The translations under genes and the position numbers were made by a program. 64,000 nucleotides of DNA from Bin55 sp964511425. Its GTDB lineage: Bacteria > Pseudomonadota > Gammaproteobacteria > Pseudomonadales > Azotimanducaceae. The notes beneath the pieces were generated by a model, which did not search any database, was not told the origin of the DNA, and saw only the letters and a program-made list of their open reading frames with translations. The DNA lies in assembly GCA_964511425.1 (NCBI GenBank), contig CAZEFI010000001.1:62001-126000 (forward strand), given 5' to 3'. Within the stretch, counting starts at the first letter, position 1, and every line of letters begins with the position of its first letter. Below are positions 43,431-52,398 of the stretch, one piece after another.

Positions 43431-45896
43431 GTGTCGCGTATCGTTGCTTTAGTGCTATTGTTTATTTTGCCAGGATTGGTTAGCTGTAGCGGCGGTTCAT
43501 CAAGTGCTGAACCACCCGTCGATATCTCTATCTCTGCATCCTCCACCACGCTTGATGAAAACTCATCTAACTCTGTGGTTGTAACCGTTACTCTCTCGAA
43601 GGCCTCCTCAAATAATATCTCCGTAGAGTTGGATGTTGATGGTAGTGCTACGCGCACGGTGGATTATGAAATCTCTAACACCAGAGTAGACTTCCCCTCA
43701 GGAACTACTTCGGCAGAAGTTGAGGTCACACCCATTCGAGATTGGGAAAGAGATCCGAACGAATCCATAGGGTTGAGTATCGGAAACATTCAAGGCAATG
43801 GCAACGCCGACTCCGAAGCCTCCGAAGTATACATTTTTCTTTCGGACGGTGCAATACCATCAAATTACAAAGCAAACATAAGCGCGAATCTGGTTATTTT
43901 TAGTCGTGCGACGATATTTTCGTCCGGAATTCGATATCGATTCACAGTTTACAACACTGGTCGAGCGACGGCTTCGAGTACGACAGCGCGTGTGGCTATA
44001 CGAAACAATATAAGGGACTCCAGCACAAATTTGTACACAAATTCGTTCGAGGTTCCCTCTTTGTCTCAGTGGGGAAGTTATGTAAAGTCAATCGTGATTC
44101 CCTTCTCTAGCTCCACATTTGAACCCAACAGTTCATACTATGGATTCGCCGCTTTAGATACAGCTCCCGAAGAAATTACTTCGGCATCTCGGTACGGAAC
44201 AACCTATTTCGGCTTCACGCTAGATGATCAATTGGATGTGGTGTCTCGTTGTACGAATACAGAACCAGAAACGTCGACGGATGAACCAGATGTTCTCCTT
44301 GAACATCATTGGAATCTGCGGAACACAGGCCAAAATGCCTTCGCGCAGAACGGAGGCGTACCCGGAGCAGATCTCAACATGGACACGGTGTTGAATGAAG
44401 GTCCTTATGGTGAAAACATTACCGTTGCTGTAGTCGACACCGGTCTCGAAATGTGCCATCCCGATCTAGCTCCAAATGTTGATGTAAACGGTTCTTACAA
44501 CTTTGGGGCTCGAGGTACGTACGACAAGCAATGGTATAGTGCCACCGAACTCGATCCATTCAACCCAGAGAATTTAGGTGATCATGGAACTTCTGTCGCA
44601 GGAATTATTGGTGCTGTCGCAGACAATGCGATCGGTGGGCGCGGCGTTGCACCAAAGAGTCGATTGCGTGGATTCAATTATCTTGGAACTTCTGCGGACA
44701 CCGAGGAAGTGCTCGGATTTAGTGACGACAGACCCCGTTCTTCCGATGTTGATATATTCAATATGTCGTATGGCACATTGCCGTATCAAGGTATTAGTTC
44801 TTCGTGGACCTACAACTTGTACCAAAGAGGTATTACGGATCTTCGAAACGGTAGGGGCGCGTTGTACGTGAAATCGGCGGGTAATAGTTTTTTCTCTTGT
44901 GACAATGTAGAACACGATATTCGAAGTGAGATAGGTTGTAGCTCGTCGAATGGGGACCCGATTCAGAATCTTCCTTTTCTCATTGTAGTAGGAGCATTTA
45001 ATGCAAGCGATTCACGTGCTGGATATTCTTCGGTTGGCAGTAATCTATGGATATCAACACCAGCGGGTGAATACGGAGATCAGTATCCAGCCTCCATCAG
45101 TACCGATCAACAAGGAAAAGACAGAGGTTACGTGGTGCTGGCAAATCGTGGGCTCGCCAATCAAGAAACTCTAAACTCGACCGGCAATTACATAAGTACG
45201 TTTAATGGAACTTCCGCTGCTGCTCCAAACGCGTCCGGGGCAATCGCCGTGCTCCTTTCGGTCAATCCGAACTTTACTTGGCGCGACATCAAGTACATCC
45301 TGGCGAAGACCGCACGGAAAATTGATCCCAATATCGAGCCTGTTCGTATCGCATTTGGCGGTGGGACTCCACACATCTTACAGCAGAAGTGGATTCAAAA
45401 TAGCGCAGGATACAACTACCACAACTGGTATGGTTTCGGCGCAATCAATTTGGACGAAGCGGTGAATTTAGCGAGGACGCTTCAAGCTGATAGTCTCGGT
45501 ACGTTTAGCAGATCCGGGCGTTACACGAACCAAAATGCGATGACTATTCCGGACTATGATAGTAGTGGCGTGGAGTCTAGCATTTCTGTGTCAGGTTTTA
45601 GCGAAACTGCAAATATTGAAGCGGTTGTACTCAACATCGAAGGCTCGCACAACTTTATGCCCGATATGGGTATTACTCTTATTTCACCAGATGGTACTGA
45701 AAGCATCGTCAATCAAGTGTTCAATGACTTTCTGATTCATGACACTACTTTGTCATGGAATTTATTATCGAACGCGTTTTTTGGAGAGTCGCCGAACGGT
45801 GACTGGACACTTAGAGTAGTAGACGCGGCTCCCGATGACACCGGTACGATTACCCAATGGTCCGTAGAGTTCTACCACGGGACTCACCCGCAGTAA
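43431..45896 (+). CDS. S8 family serine peptidase lipoprotein with Calx-beta and P domains
   Basis: An 821-residue protease exported as a lipoprotein: the signal ends in LVSC with Cys19, and Gly-Gly-Ser follows. A Calx-beta-like domain spans about 30-140, an immunoglobulin-like region 145-265, and the subtilase domain about 285-680. The catalytic triad is Asp336 (VAVVDTGLE), His385 (GDHGTSVAGIIGA) and Ser595 (FNGTSAAAP). The C-terminus (about 690-818) is a proprotein-convertase P domain. GTG start, with AGAGGG upstream. It likely sits on the outer or inner membrane facing out; the substrate is unknown. It lies next to the TonB receptor, which may be coincidence. Confidence 0.9.
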   Translation: MSRIVALVLLFILPGLVSCSGGSSSAEPPVDISISASSTTLDENSSNSVVVTVTLSKASSNNISVELDVDGSATRTVDYEISNTRVDFPSGTTSAEVEVTPIRDWERDPNESIGLSIGNIQGNGNADSEASEVYIFLSDGAIPSNYKANISANLVIFSRATIFSSGIRYRFTVYNTGRATASSTTARVAIRNNIRDSSTNLYTNSFEVPSLSQWGSYVKSIVIPFSSSTFEPNSSYYGFAALDTAPEEITSASRYGTTYFGFTLDDQLDVVSRCTNTEPETSTDEPDVLLEHHWNLRNTGQNAFAQNGGVPGADLNMDTVLNEGPYGENITVAVVDTGLEMCHPDLAPNVDVNGSYNFGARGTYDKQWYSATELDPFNPENLGDHGTSVAGIIGAVADNAIGGRGVAPKSRLRGFNYLGTSADTEEVLGFSDDRPRSSDVDIFNMSYGTLPYQGISSSWTYNLYQRGITDLRNGRGALYVKSAGNSFFSCDNVEHDIRSEIGCSSSNGDPIQNLPFLIVVGAFNASDSRAGYSSVGSNLWISTPAGEYGDQYPASISTDQQGKDRGYVVLANRGLANQETLNSTGNYISTFNGTSAAAPNASGAIAVLLSVNPNFTWRDIKYILAKTARKIDPNIEPVRIAFGGGTPHILQQKWIQNSAGYNYHNWYGFGAINLDEAVNLARTLQADSLGTFSRSGRYTNQNAMTIPDYDSSGVESSISVSGFSETANIEAVVLNIEGSHNFMPDMGITLISPDGTESIVNQVFNDFLIHDTTLSWNLLSNAFFGESPNGDWTLRVVDAAPDDTGTITQWSVEFYHGTHPQ

Positions 45897-45899
45897 GAC

Positions 45900-46865
45900 T
45901 TAGTGAATTGATTCGAACGTCCGTCGTTTTTGAATCTCAGAGATCGACACAATTTGTGCGCCAAGGTACCCTAAGAACGTACCGATACCTATTTCAACAC
46001 TCGCGGAAACGTAGTCTAACGAGACTAAATGAATGGTTCCACCGTAATTTTGTACGAGTTGGTTTAAGGGATCGTTAATCGCAAAAAGTGCTCCAAATAC
46101 GATCGCAGTGGCAACAACACCACCACCGAATCCGTACAAAATTCCACAGTAGATAAAAGGTCTGCGGAGATATCGATCGGACGCTCCAATGAGCGACAAT
46201 ACTCTGAGTTCACTAAACTTTGATTCAATTGCTAAACGAACTGAAGCGAATGTTACGAAAACGACTCCAAAACTAAATAGCGCACCGACAATCCACATGA
46301 GCGTCGAGACAACAGAATGGATCGCGTTCAGATTCTGAATCCACTCGGTGTCAAAGTCTACACTGTCAATTGCAGCATGGTTACGTAATGAATTAAGTAT
46401 TGGTTCGATTTCATCTACTGGGACATCCTCGACAACGACTACCGATAAAGACGCTGGCAAAGGATTGTCCCGCAGTGCTTCCAATTCTTGGTCATAACCG
46501 GTTACCTGCCGAAATTCCTCCATTGCTTGATCCGACGTTGTTAGTTCGATGTATTTCACCGAAGTGCTTTGACGTATGTACTGGCTTACCTCTTCGATGG
46601 TCTCGGTTGAACTCCTTGGGAAAAAATACACCGTAAATCCAGTATCGTCATGTAGGTGTTGAGCTAACAGATGAATATTGTGCTGGACCAACCAAAACCC
46701 CGCGGGTAGAGACAGTGCAACACCGATTAAAAGCCACACGAACAAGGTAACTAACGCATGACGACTTAGATGCTGTACGCTTTCAAGTAAGCAACGTACG
46801 CGAATTCTCAGCTGTGCTCCACTGGCTAATGGATCGGATTGTTTTGAAAAATTTGATTCGTTCAC
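45900..46865 (-). CDS. ftsX: Cell division protein FtsX
   Basis: A 321-residue permease-like membrane protein forming the FtsEX complex that links division to peptidoglycan hydrolysis. It has an N-terminal span (LVTLFVWLLIGVALSLPAGFWL), an extracellular domain with FTVYFFPRSSTETIEEV, and three C-terminal spans; KFSELRVLSLIGASDRYLRRPF is conserved. The GTG start overlaps the ftsE stop (GTGA). It lies 3 bp from the convergent subtilase gene. Confidence 0.95.
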   Translation of the reverse strand: MNESNFSKQSDPLASGAQLRIRVRCLLESVQHLSRHALVTLFVWLLIGVALSLPAGFWLVQHNIHLLAQHLHDDTGFTVYFFPRSSTETIEEVSQYIRQSTSVKYIELTTSDQAMEEFRQVTGYDQELEALRDNPLPASLSVVVVEDVPVDEIEPILNSLRNHAAIDSVDFDTEWIQNLNAIHSVVSTLMWIVGALFSFGVVFVTFASVRLAIESKFSELRVLSLIGASDRYLRRPFIYCGILYGFGGGVVATAIVFGALFAINDPLNQLVQNYGGTIHLVSLDYVSASVEIGIGTFLGYLGAQIVSISEIQKRRTFESIH

Positions 46866-47563
46866 GGTGTTGGCTCAAGACTACTTGTTTCAGTCTGTTG
46901 CGAGACTATCTTCTGCAGAGAACCATCCTTTAACTCGAACACATTCTTCACACTCTCAGTCAGTTCAGGCTCGTGTGTCGCAACGATAACGGTAGTACCC
47001 AATTCTGGAAACATGTCGAAAAGTGATCGTACTTCTAACGACAATTGGTTATCCATATTGCCGGTGGGTTCATCGGCGACTAGTAACTTTGGACGGTGTG
47101 CGATAGCTCGCGCAATTGATACCCGTTGTTGCTCGCCAGTTGACAAACGAACGGGATACAGGTCTTTCACCGTGTCGAGACCAACCACGTTCAAACAGCG
47201 TTCCACGCGATGACGAATTTCCTTGGTTCGCAAACCACGCACTCGCAACGGCATTGCGACATTATCAAAGATGTTTCGATTCGGAATGAGCGAAGGATCT
47301 TGCAACACGATACCTACGGAGCGTCGATAGCGTGCAATCTCGGCATTGCGCAATAATGTAATGTCTATATCGTTAAAAAGTACGCGGCCTTCCGTTGGAG
47401 GAGTTAGTCCCAACAATATTCTCACCAGAGTGGTCTTTCCTGCACCCGAACGACCTACGATGAAATTTACAGACTCCTGATCGAAGATGACATTAATGTT
47501 GCGCAGTATCTCAAACTCATTCTCAAATTTTTTTCCGACATTTTCCAGTACCACCTTACTCAT
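46862..47563 (-). CDS. ftsE: Cell division ATP-binding protein FtsE
   Basis: A 233-residue ABC ATPase. Walker A: VGRSGAGKTTLVRILLG; signature: LSTGEQQRVSIARA; Walker B: LLVADEPTGNMD; H-loop: VIVATHEP. It powers FtsX, and in known systems it drives amidase activation at the septum rather than transport. Its start overlaps the ftsY stop as ATGA and its stop overlaps ftsX, making a three-gene coupled unit. Confidence 0.96.
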   Translation of the reverse strand: MSKVVLENVGKKFENEFEILRNINVIFDQESVNFIVGRSGAGKTTLVRILLGLTPPTEGRVLFNDIDITLLRNAEIARYRRSVGIVLQDPSLIPNRNIFDNVAMPLRVRGLRTKEIRHRVERCLNVVGLDTVKDLYPVRLSTGEQQRVSIARAIAHRPKLLVADEPTGNMDNQLSLEVRSLFDMFPELGTTVIVATHEPELTESVKNVFELKDGSLQKIVSQQTETSSLEPTP

Positions 47564-48513
47564 GGTCCAAGCAAACCGGTTACATACTCGTGCGGATCAA
47601 ATGGATGTAGTGCGTCGATACTCTCTCCAATCCCTACAAAATATAGAGGTAATGCTGTATGAGCTGGTAAAGCTAACACCACGCCACCTTTTGCAGATCC
47701 ATCAAGCTTTGTCACTATTAAGCCAGAAAGATGCACCGCCGCATCAAACAGCTTTACTTGCAACAACGCATTCTGGCCAATTGTTCCGTCTAAGACTAAG
47801 ATAGATTCCTGCGGTGCTACTGGATCTAGCTTTTTAATCACCCGATGGACTTTCGTTAGTTCGTCCATGAGTCCTTTATTAGAGTGTAGTCGTCCGGCGG
47901 TATCGACAATGAGTATGTCTATAGAGCGGGACTTTGCAATTTGGAACGCGTCGTGTGCGACTGAAGCACTATCTGCACCTTGTTGGTGAGCAACAACGGG
48001 GATTGCATTTACATGCCCCCACTGCTGCAATTGCTCGATTGCTGCAGCGCGATAAGTGTCCGCTGCAGCTAACACAACAGAGTGACCTTCTCCTTTTAAA
48101 CGATGGGCTAGCTTACCAATCGTGGTAGTTTTACCCACACCGTTAACTCCAGTTACTAACATTACAAATGGACGGCTATCGGAGATTTGCAATGGTTTGA
48201 CTAGCTTGTTCGCGAGATCTAATAGCACGGCTTCTAACAGTGAGACAAGTTGCTCACTTGAACTATATTTTTGCTCAGTGGCATTTTTTCGCAGTCGATC
48301 TAATATTTGAGCAGTGGTGGTGGTCCCAACATCCGCACTCAACAAACTGAATTCCAAATCCTCTAAGATGCTTTGGTCAAACTCTTGCCCGGTCGAAAAC
48401 ACATTTGCTAATCCGTTAGCTACACGAGAGCGGGTTTTTGCGAGTGCTTCCCCCATACGCGACCAAGGATTGGGACGCTTAGTGCTTGACGTTGTGTTTA
48501 AGTTCTGCTTCAA
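47560..48513 (-). CDS. ftsY: Signal recognition particle receptor FtsY
   Basis: A 317-residue SRP GTPase (NG domain) guiding nascent membrane proteins to the inner membrane. The N domain has helical WSRMGEALAKTRSRVANGLANVF; G1: GVNGVGKTTTIGKLA; G2: DTYRAAA; G3: DTAGRL; G4: TKLDGSAKGG. The acidic N-terminal A domain of E. coli FtsY is lacking, as in many other bacteria. The start is TTG, without a clear ribosome-binding site. Confidence 0.96.
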   Translation of the reverse strand: MKQNLNTTSSTKRPNPWSRMGEALAKTRSRVANGLANVFSTGQEFDQSILEDLEFSLLSADVGTTTTAQILDRLRKNATEQKYSSSEQLVSLLEAVLLDLANKLVKPLQISDSRPFVMLVTGVNGVGKTTTIGKLAHRLKGEGHSVVLAAADTYRAAAIEQLQQWGHVNAIPVVAHQQGADSASVAHDAFQIAKSRSIDILIVDTAGRLHSNKGLMDELTKVHRVIKKLDPVAPQESILVLDGTIGQNALLQVKLFDAAVHLSGLIVTKLDGSAKGGVVLALPAHTALPLYFVGIGESIDALHPFDPHEYVTGLLGP

Positions 48514-49035
48514 TTAACTTCAAAATGTGCGATTTGAGAGGTACATTGTCGGTATCGTACCAGTTTGAAAACTGAGTCATTTCCGTGCTAGCCCCAGCGG
48601 TCCCGACCCACTCGTTTCATTGAGAACTGCAGGACACTCCCGAACTATGCCCTAACACTCTAAACTTTCAGTCTGACATCCTCTGTGCTATGACGTACAA
48701 ACTTGTCGACGGACATAGAAACGCAATGCAATGTGCAGTCGTGGGTTACCAATTGTAGTCCTACAACTCATTGATCGAGACAGTCGGAATATTACCACGA
48801 CACGTACTGTTGCAATGGAGATCCATTAGATTTATTGCGTCCAACAGCACAACGAATGTGAGACAAGCGAATTGCGTGGGTGAGGATGCTAGACGTTTGT
48901 ATGGTAGATACGATTGTAGTAGGCTTTAGATATGTACTATATTATAGTAATATGTTTCAAATTCGCACTCTAATCTCACTTTTGTGGAAAATCTGCGATT
49001 TCCATCGGTTTTCTATCTAGCCGACCAAATAAGCG
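48514..49035. other. 522-bp intergenic region between ftsY and rsmD
   Basis: The largest gene-free gap in the window, between divergent ftsY and rsmD. No open frame here has a recognisable domain or an adequate length, and no tRNA or 6S-like pattern was seen. One perfect inverted repeat, TACTATA-T-TATAGTA, lies at 48935-48949, about 90 bp upstream of rsmD; it could be an operator or overlap a promoter. Confidence 0.5.
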
Positions 49036-49632
49036 TTGAAACATAAAGTACGTATCGTCGCCGGCCGCTTCAAGGGTCAACGACTCAAGATTGTCGATCA
49101 AAAAAATCTCCGTCCTACATCTGATAGGGTTCGAGAGACACTCTTTAATTGGATCGGCCACAATATTACCCAGATGCGCGTGCTTGACCTCTTCGCAGGA
49201 TCAGGTGCTTTAGGATTTGAAGCACTATCCCGCGGCGCAGGACAGGTTACGTTCATCGAAAAGCAAACTAAAGTCGCCGCACAAATCAAAGACACGTGTC
49301 GACGATTAGATCTTCCAGCCGATGAAGCCGAGGTTGTCTGTAGAAATTGCGTGTCGTGGATGAAACAGGATACCCGTGTTTGGGATCTGGTGTTTGTAGA
49401 TCCTCCTTTCTTAGACTCAATCCTTTACTCGAGAGTCCTCAGCGAACTAAAAAACCGCTTGAGTTCTGAGGGATTGATTTATTTAGAACACTCCAAACGA
49501 TTACGCATAGAAACGAGTCCTTACAGAGTGTGGAAAGAAACTACGGTTGGTGAGGTGAAATTTTTGCTGTTAACCACAAAATTGGTTCAATCGGAGCCCG
49601 AACTATCGGATATTGATTCGACCGATAGATAG
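49036..49632 (+). CDS. rsmD: 16S rRNA (guanine966-N2)-methyltransferase
   Basis: A 198-residue SAM-dependent methyltransferase modifying m2G966 of 16S rRNA. The start VRIVAGRFKGQRLK, the SAM-binding LDLFAGSGALGFEALSRGA and the catalytic DPPF (a variant of NPPY/DPPY) are present. The start is TTG. The divergent pairing with ftsY is typical of gammaproteobacteria. The preceding leader is long (see the intergenic entry). Confidence 0.94.
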   Translation: MKHKVRIVAGRFKGQRLKIVDQKNLRPTSDRVRETLFNWIGHNITQMRVLDLFAGSGALGFEALSRGAGQVTFIEKQTKVAAQIKDTCRRLDLPADEAEVVCRNCVSWMKQDTRVWDLVFVDPPFLDSILYSRVLSELKNRLSSEGLIYLEHSKRLRIETSPYRVWKETTVGEVKFLLLTTKLVQSEPELSDIDSTDR

Positions 49633-49669
49633 ATCCATTGATCGTTCTATTTGAAGGAGTATCAATTGC

Positions 49670-50284
49670 CTAGAAACCGAAACGGAACGATACAGTTCCC
49701 CAGGTTGATTCGACCGGTTCTTCAAAGACCTTGGTTACAGCAAATTCAATGCCCGCACTCGGACCAAATCCCTTTCTAAATGGAAAATCAATAGCTAATG
49801 AAGCAGTTCGTGAAAGTCCAAAATCTTGTTCCATCGTACCACTGAATTGAAATCCACTTTTCGATTCAAAGTCAACTTTCGACTTGTACGAATAATTTGC
49901 ATAGCCGACTTTACCAATAATCGTAGTGGAATTACTTATCGGGACAGAAAATGTTCCTACCAAAGAAGAAAAACGATTAAATGAGGTCTCAATTTCATAG
50001 TTGGTTATCTTTTCTGCGAAATCCTGTTCAAAGAACTCCACGATCAATATGTCGTCTAACGCGGGTGCGGAATCGCGTGCAATCTCGAGTCCGAAAAAAT
50101 TATTAATTTGAAATCCCATACCCCACCTATTGCCGTATCCTTCCTTGCTGGCCAACTCGACCGAAGTGCCCTCGGGAAATATTGTGAAACCTCCAAAAAC
50201 GTACATGTTAAATTCGTTCCCCTCGGCGGCGAGCGGCACGCTAAGTGTTCCGATTATTGCTACGCAAGCAAGTCGAATATCCAT
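49670..50284 (-). CDS. Outer-membrane beta-barrel protein
   Basis: A 204-residue protein with a signal peptide (LACVAIIGTLSVPLAAEG, cleavage near residue 20-22) and alternating hydrophobic/polar strands: FNMYVFGGFTIF, NRWGMGFQINNFFGLEIA, VGYANYSYKSKVDF, and a C-terminal SFRFGF with terminal Phe. This matches the OmpA/OmpW-size eight-strand barrel, but I cannot assign a named family. It is a single gene, convergent with rsmD. Confidence 0.75.
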   Translation of the reverse strand: MDIRLACVAIIGTLSVPLAAEGNEFNMYVFGGFTIFPEGTSVELASKEGYGNRWGMGFQINNFFGLEIARDSAPALDDILIVEFFEQDFAEKITNYEIETSFNRFSSLVGTFSVPISNSTTIIGKVGYANYSYKSKVDFESKSGFQFSGTMEQDFGLSRTASLAIDFPFRKGFGPSAGIEFAVTKVFEEPVESTWGTVSFRFGF

Positions 50285-50564
50285 AGATGTCTTTCCTTCA
50301 TTAAAGAAAAAGGGTTAGCGCACTGACGACCGTTAATTCGCTGTGTCATATCACGCATTGACATAGTACTCGAGACTAACGAGTGCATCTCCAACAAGTA
50401 TAAGCAACAAGTGCTCCAGAAAGAATTCACAATGTACAAAATATGCTCCCTCAGCTGGTTGATGCTAGCTCCACCAATTGCGATTTTCCAAGTAGAATGT
50501 CAAAGGTTCTTTCTTCCACCCGCTAAAAACTTAAACATACAAGAACAGGAAATCCGAGCGCAAC

Positions 50565-51062
50565 ATGCGAATCATCGTCTATCCAGGAAGCTTCAATCCA
50601 ATTACGTTTGGCCACATGAACATTATTGAAAGAGCCCTGGGTTTGTTTGATCAGGTAATCGTAGCTTTCGGGACCTCTGCTGACAAAACTCCTGAAGTAT
50701 TTATCAATGAACGGATGGAGCTTTGTCGTCAAGCGCTTGCCGAATATGGAGACTGCATTAGAGTAGAAAAATTTTCCGGATTACTGGTTGATTTTGTGCG
50801 GGCTCAAAACACCAAATTCATCTTACGAGGATTACGAACGTTGATGGATTACGAGTATGAGTTTCAGATGCTTGAAATGAATCGACATCTGGACCCGGAG
50901 CTAGAGTATGTCTTGCTTCCCACGGCGAGCAAATGGTCCTATGTGTCATCCACAAGAGTACGAGAAATCGCTGCGCTCGGTGGCGATGTATCCGAATTCG
51001 TTCACCCGGTTGTTGCGGAATTCTTAACGAAGAACTACCAATCTCCACGGTCAGCCCGCTAG
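50565..51062 (+). CDS. coaD: Phosphopantetheine adenylyltransferase
   Basis: A 165-residue nucleotidyltransferase making dephospho-CoA. It begins MRIIVYPGSFNPITFGHMNI, with the (T/H)xGH motif TFGH; RGLRTLMDYEYEFQM and YVSSTRVREIA are further family blocks. Placement next to mutM matches E. coli. The stop overlaps the convergent mutM end by 4 bp. The gene-free 280 bp upstream hold nothing clear. Confidence 0.97.
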   Translation: MRIIVYPGSFNPITFGHMNIIERALGLFDQVIVAFGTSADKTPEVFINERMELCRQALAEYGDCIRVEKFSGLLVDFVRAQNTKFILRGLRTLMDYEYEFQMLEMNRHLDPELEYVLLPTASKWSYVSSTRVREIAALGGDVSEFVHPVVAEFLTKNYQSPRSAR

Positions 51063-51865
51063 CTTTGACAGTTAGGACAGTAAATCGTCTGGCGGGTACT
51101 GTTTTTTGCGCTTTTAAGTGGATGTGCACAAATAGTGCATGGCTCTCCCCTTCGGCCATACACCTGCAACGCTACCTTAAAGTACCCAGATTCTCCTTCT
51201 ACACCAAAGTAATCTCTTAGAGTGGTGCCGCCAGCCTGCAGTGCAGCCTCGAGAGTGTCTTTAATGGCATCAACGAGTCTCGTACATTCGGCACGAGTAA
51301 CTCGAGCGCTCTTTCTTTGAGGACGAATACGTGCGAGAAATAATGCTTCATTAGCATAAATATTTCCCACACCCACAACGACTCGAGCATTCATTAAGAG
51401 AGACTTGATTGATAAGGTGCGCTTTCTCGTCACTTGAAACAAGTAATCAGCATCAAAATCGTCTGACAGTGGTTCAGGACCTAATTGTTGCAAAGTCCAA
51501 TGAACAGTGTTTGCCGGTTGCCAGTGGATACTACCAAAACGGCGCGGATCATGGTATCGAAGTAGCTTGCCATTGCCAAAGAAAAAATCAACGTGATCGT
51601 GTTTGTCGTACGTGTGAGTGCTAGGAAGAACACGTAACCGACCACTCATGCCTAAATGGACAATAAGTGTGCCCAGTTCAAATTGAAACAGTAAATATTT
51701 GGCACGGCGAGCAATCTTTAGTAATTGTTGCCCGGCAAGATCACTTGGTAGTTTCAGCGGCCAACGGAGTCGGGGCTCGCGTACAACTATCTTCTGTAAC
51801 GGCAATCCCTCTAGATGTAAAGCCACCCCACGGCGGGTTGTTTCAACTTCCGGAAGCTCGGGGAT
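51059..51865 (-). CDS. mutM: Formamidopyrimidine-DNA glycosylase, apparent ATC start
   Basis: A bifunctional glycosylase/AP lyase removing 8-oxoguanine. The N-terminus PELPEVETTRRG carries the catalytic proline and glutamate; GVGNIYANEALF and a C-terminal zinc finger (CTIC ... YCPNC, four Cys) complete the enzyme. The proline must be residue 2 because its free amine does the chemistry. The codon before it is ATC (51865-51863), immediately after the rpmG TAA. The only ordinary start in the frame, GTG at 51826, would delete the catalytic residues. I therefore start at ATC, giving 268 residues, close to E. coli's 269. The codon could be a sequence error for ATG. Confidence 0.88.
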   Translation of the reverse strand: MPELPEVETTRRGVALHLEGLPLQKIVVREPRLRWPLKLPSDLAGQQLLKIARRAKYLLFQFELGTLIVHLGMSGRLRVLPSTHTYDKHDHVDFFFGNGKLLRYHDPRRFGSIHWQPANTVHWTLQQLGPEPLSDDFDADYLFQVTRKRTLSIKSLLMNARVVVGVGNIYANEALFLARIRPQRKSARVTRAECTRLVDAIKDTLEAALQAGGTTLRDYFGVEGESGYFKVALQVYGRRGEPCTICAHPLKSAKNSTRQTIYCPNCQS

Positions 51866-52021
51866 TTACTTGATCTTCGCTTCTTTATAAATGACGTGCT
51901 TACGCACCACCGGATCATATTTCCGAAACTCTAGTTTGTCGGGTGAGTTTCGCTTATTCTTGTCGGTGGTGTAGTAGTGCCCAGTACCAGCGCTGGATAC
52001 TAGTTTGATTTTATCTCTCAT
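51866..52021 (-). CDS. rpmG: 50S ribosomal protein L33
   Basis: A 51-residue ribosomal protein: MRDKIKLVSSAGTGHYYTT, TDKNKRNSPDKLEFRKYDP and a basic C-terminus match L33. Its ATG overlaps the rpmB stop (TGATG). Its TAA directly adjoins the mutM ATC. It lacks the zinc-binding CxxC pairs, so it is the C-minus form. Confidence 0.96.
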   Translation of the reverse strand: MRDKIKLVSSAGTGHYYTTDKNKRNSPDKLEFRKYDPVVRKHVIYKEAKIK

Positions 52022-52257
52022 CAGATCTTTTCTCCTCGTTTTCGCAAATCCGCAAGAACTACATCAATACCTTTTTTGTCAATAAGCCGCATACCGGCCG
52101 TTGAGACACGTAAGCGGACAAATCGATTCTCGCTCGGTACCCAAAATCGGTGATAGTGGAGATTGGGTAGATACCTGCGTTTCGTTGCATTGTTTGCATG
52201 CGATACATTATTTCCCGACATTGGGCGTTTCCCTGTAACTTGACAAACTTTGCTCAT
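52021..52257 (-). CDS. rpmB: 50S ribosomal protein L28
   Basis: A 78-residue L28: SKVCQVTGKRPMSGNNVSHA and the basic NATKRRYLPNLHYHRFWVPS are typical. The frame is open 20 codons further upstream, but MSKVCQ is the conserved start. It is the first gene of rpmB-rpmG-mutM, with a good promoter about 30-55 bp upstream. radC, often next to it, is absent. Confidence 0.96.
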   Translation of the reverse strand: MSKVCQVTGKRPMSGNNVSHANNATKRRYLPNLHYHRFWVPSENRFVRLRVSTAGMRLIDKKGIDVVLADLRKRGEKI

Positions 52258-52285
52258 AACAAGAGACGCTAAAAAAGAAGAGGGA

Positions 52286-52313
52286 ATTTTAACCAATAGG
52301 GTAAGTTTCTCAA
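52286..52313 (-). promoter_or_regulatory. Promoter for rpmB-rpmG-mutM
   Basis: On the minus strand TTGAGA (52313-52308) and TAAAAT (52291-52286) are separated by 16 bp. Each differs by one base from the sigma-70 consensus. The -10 box is about 30 bp before the rpmB ATG. Confidence 0.55.
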
Positions 52314-52398
52314 CCATCCGACGGGCTCATTCAGTTTAAAAACCAACACTTGCAACAGTTTTGTAGAAAATATCCCGAACAATAGAATCAAATTTGGT

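Noticed and set aside
50411..50629. Open frame overlapping the coaD start
   Set aside because: It runs into coaD in another frame and has no recognisable domain.
51059..51826. MutM starting at GTG 51826
   Set aside because: It would lack the catalytic proline and glutamate, which lie in frame directly upstream.
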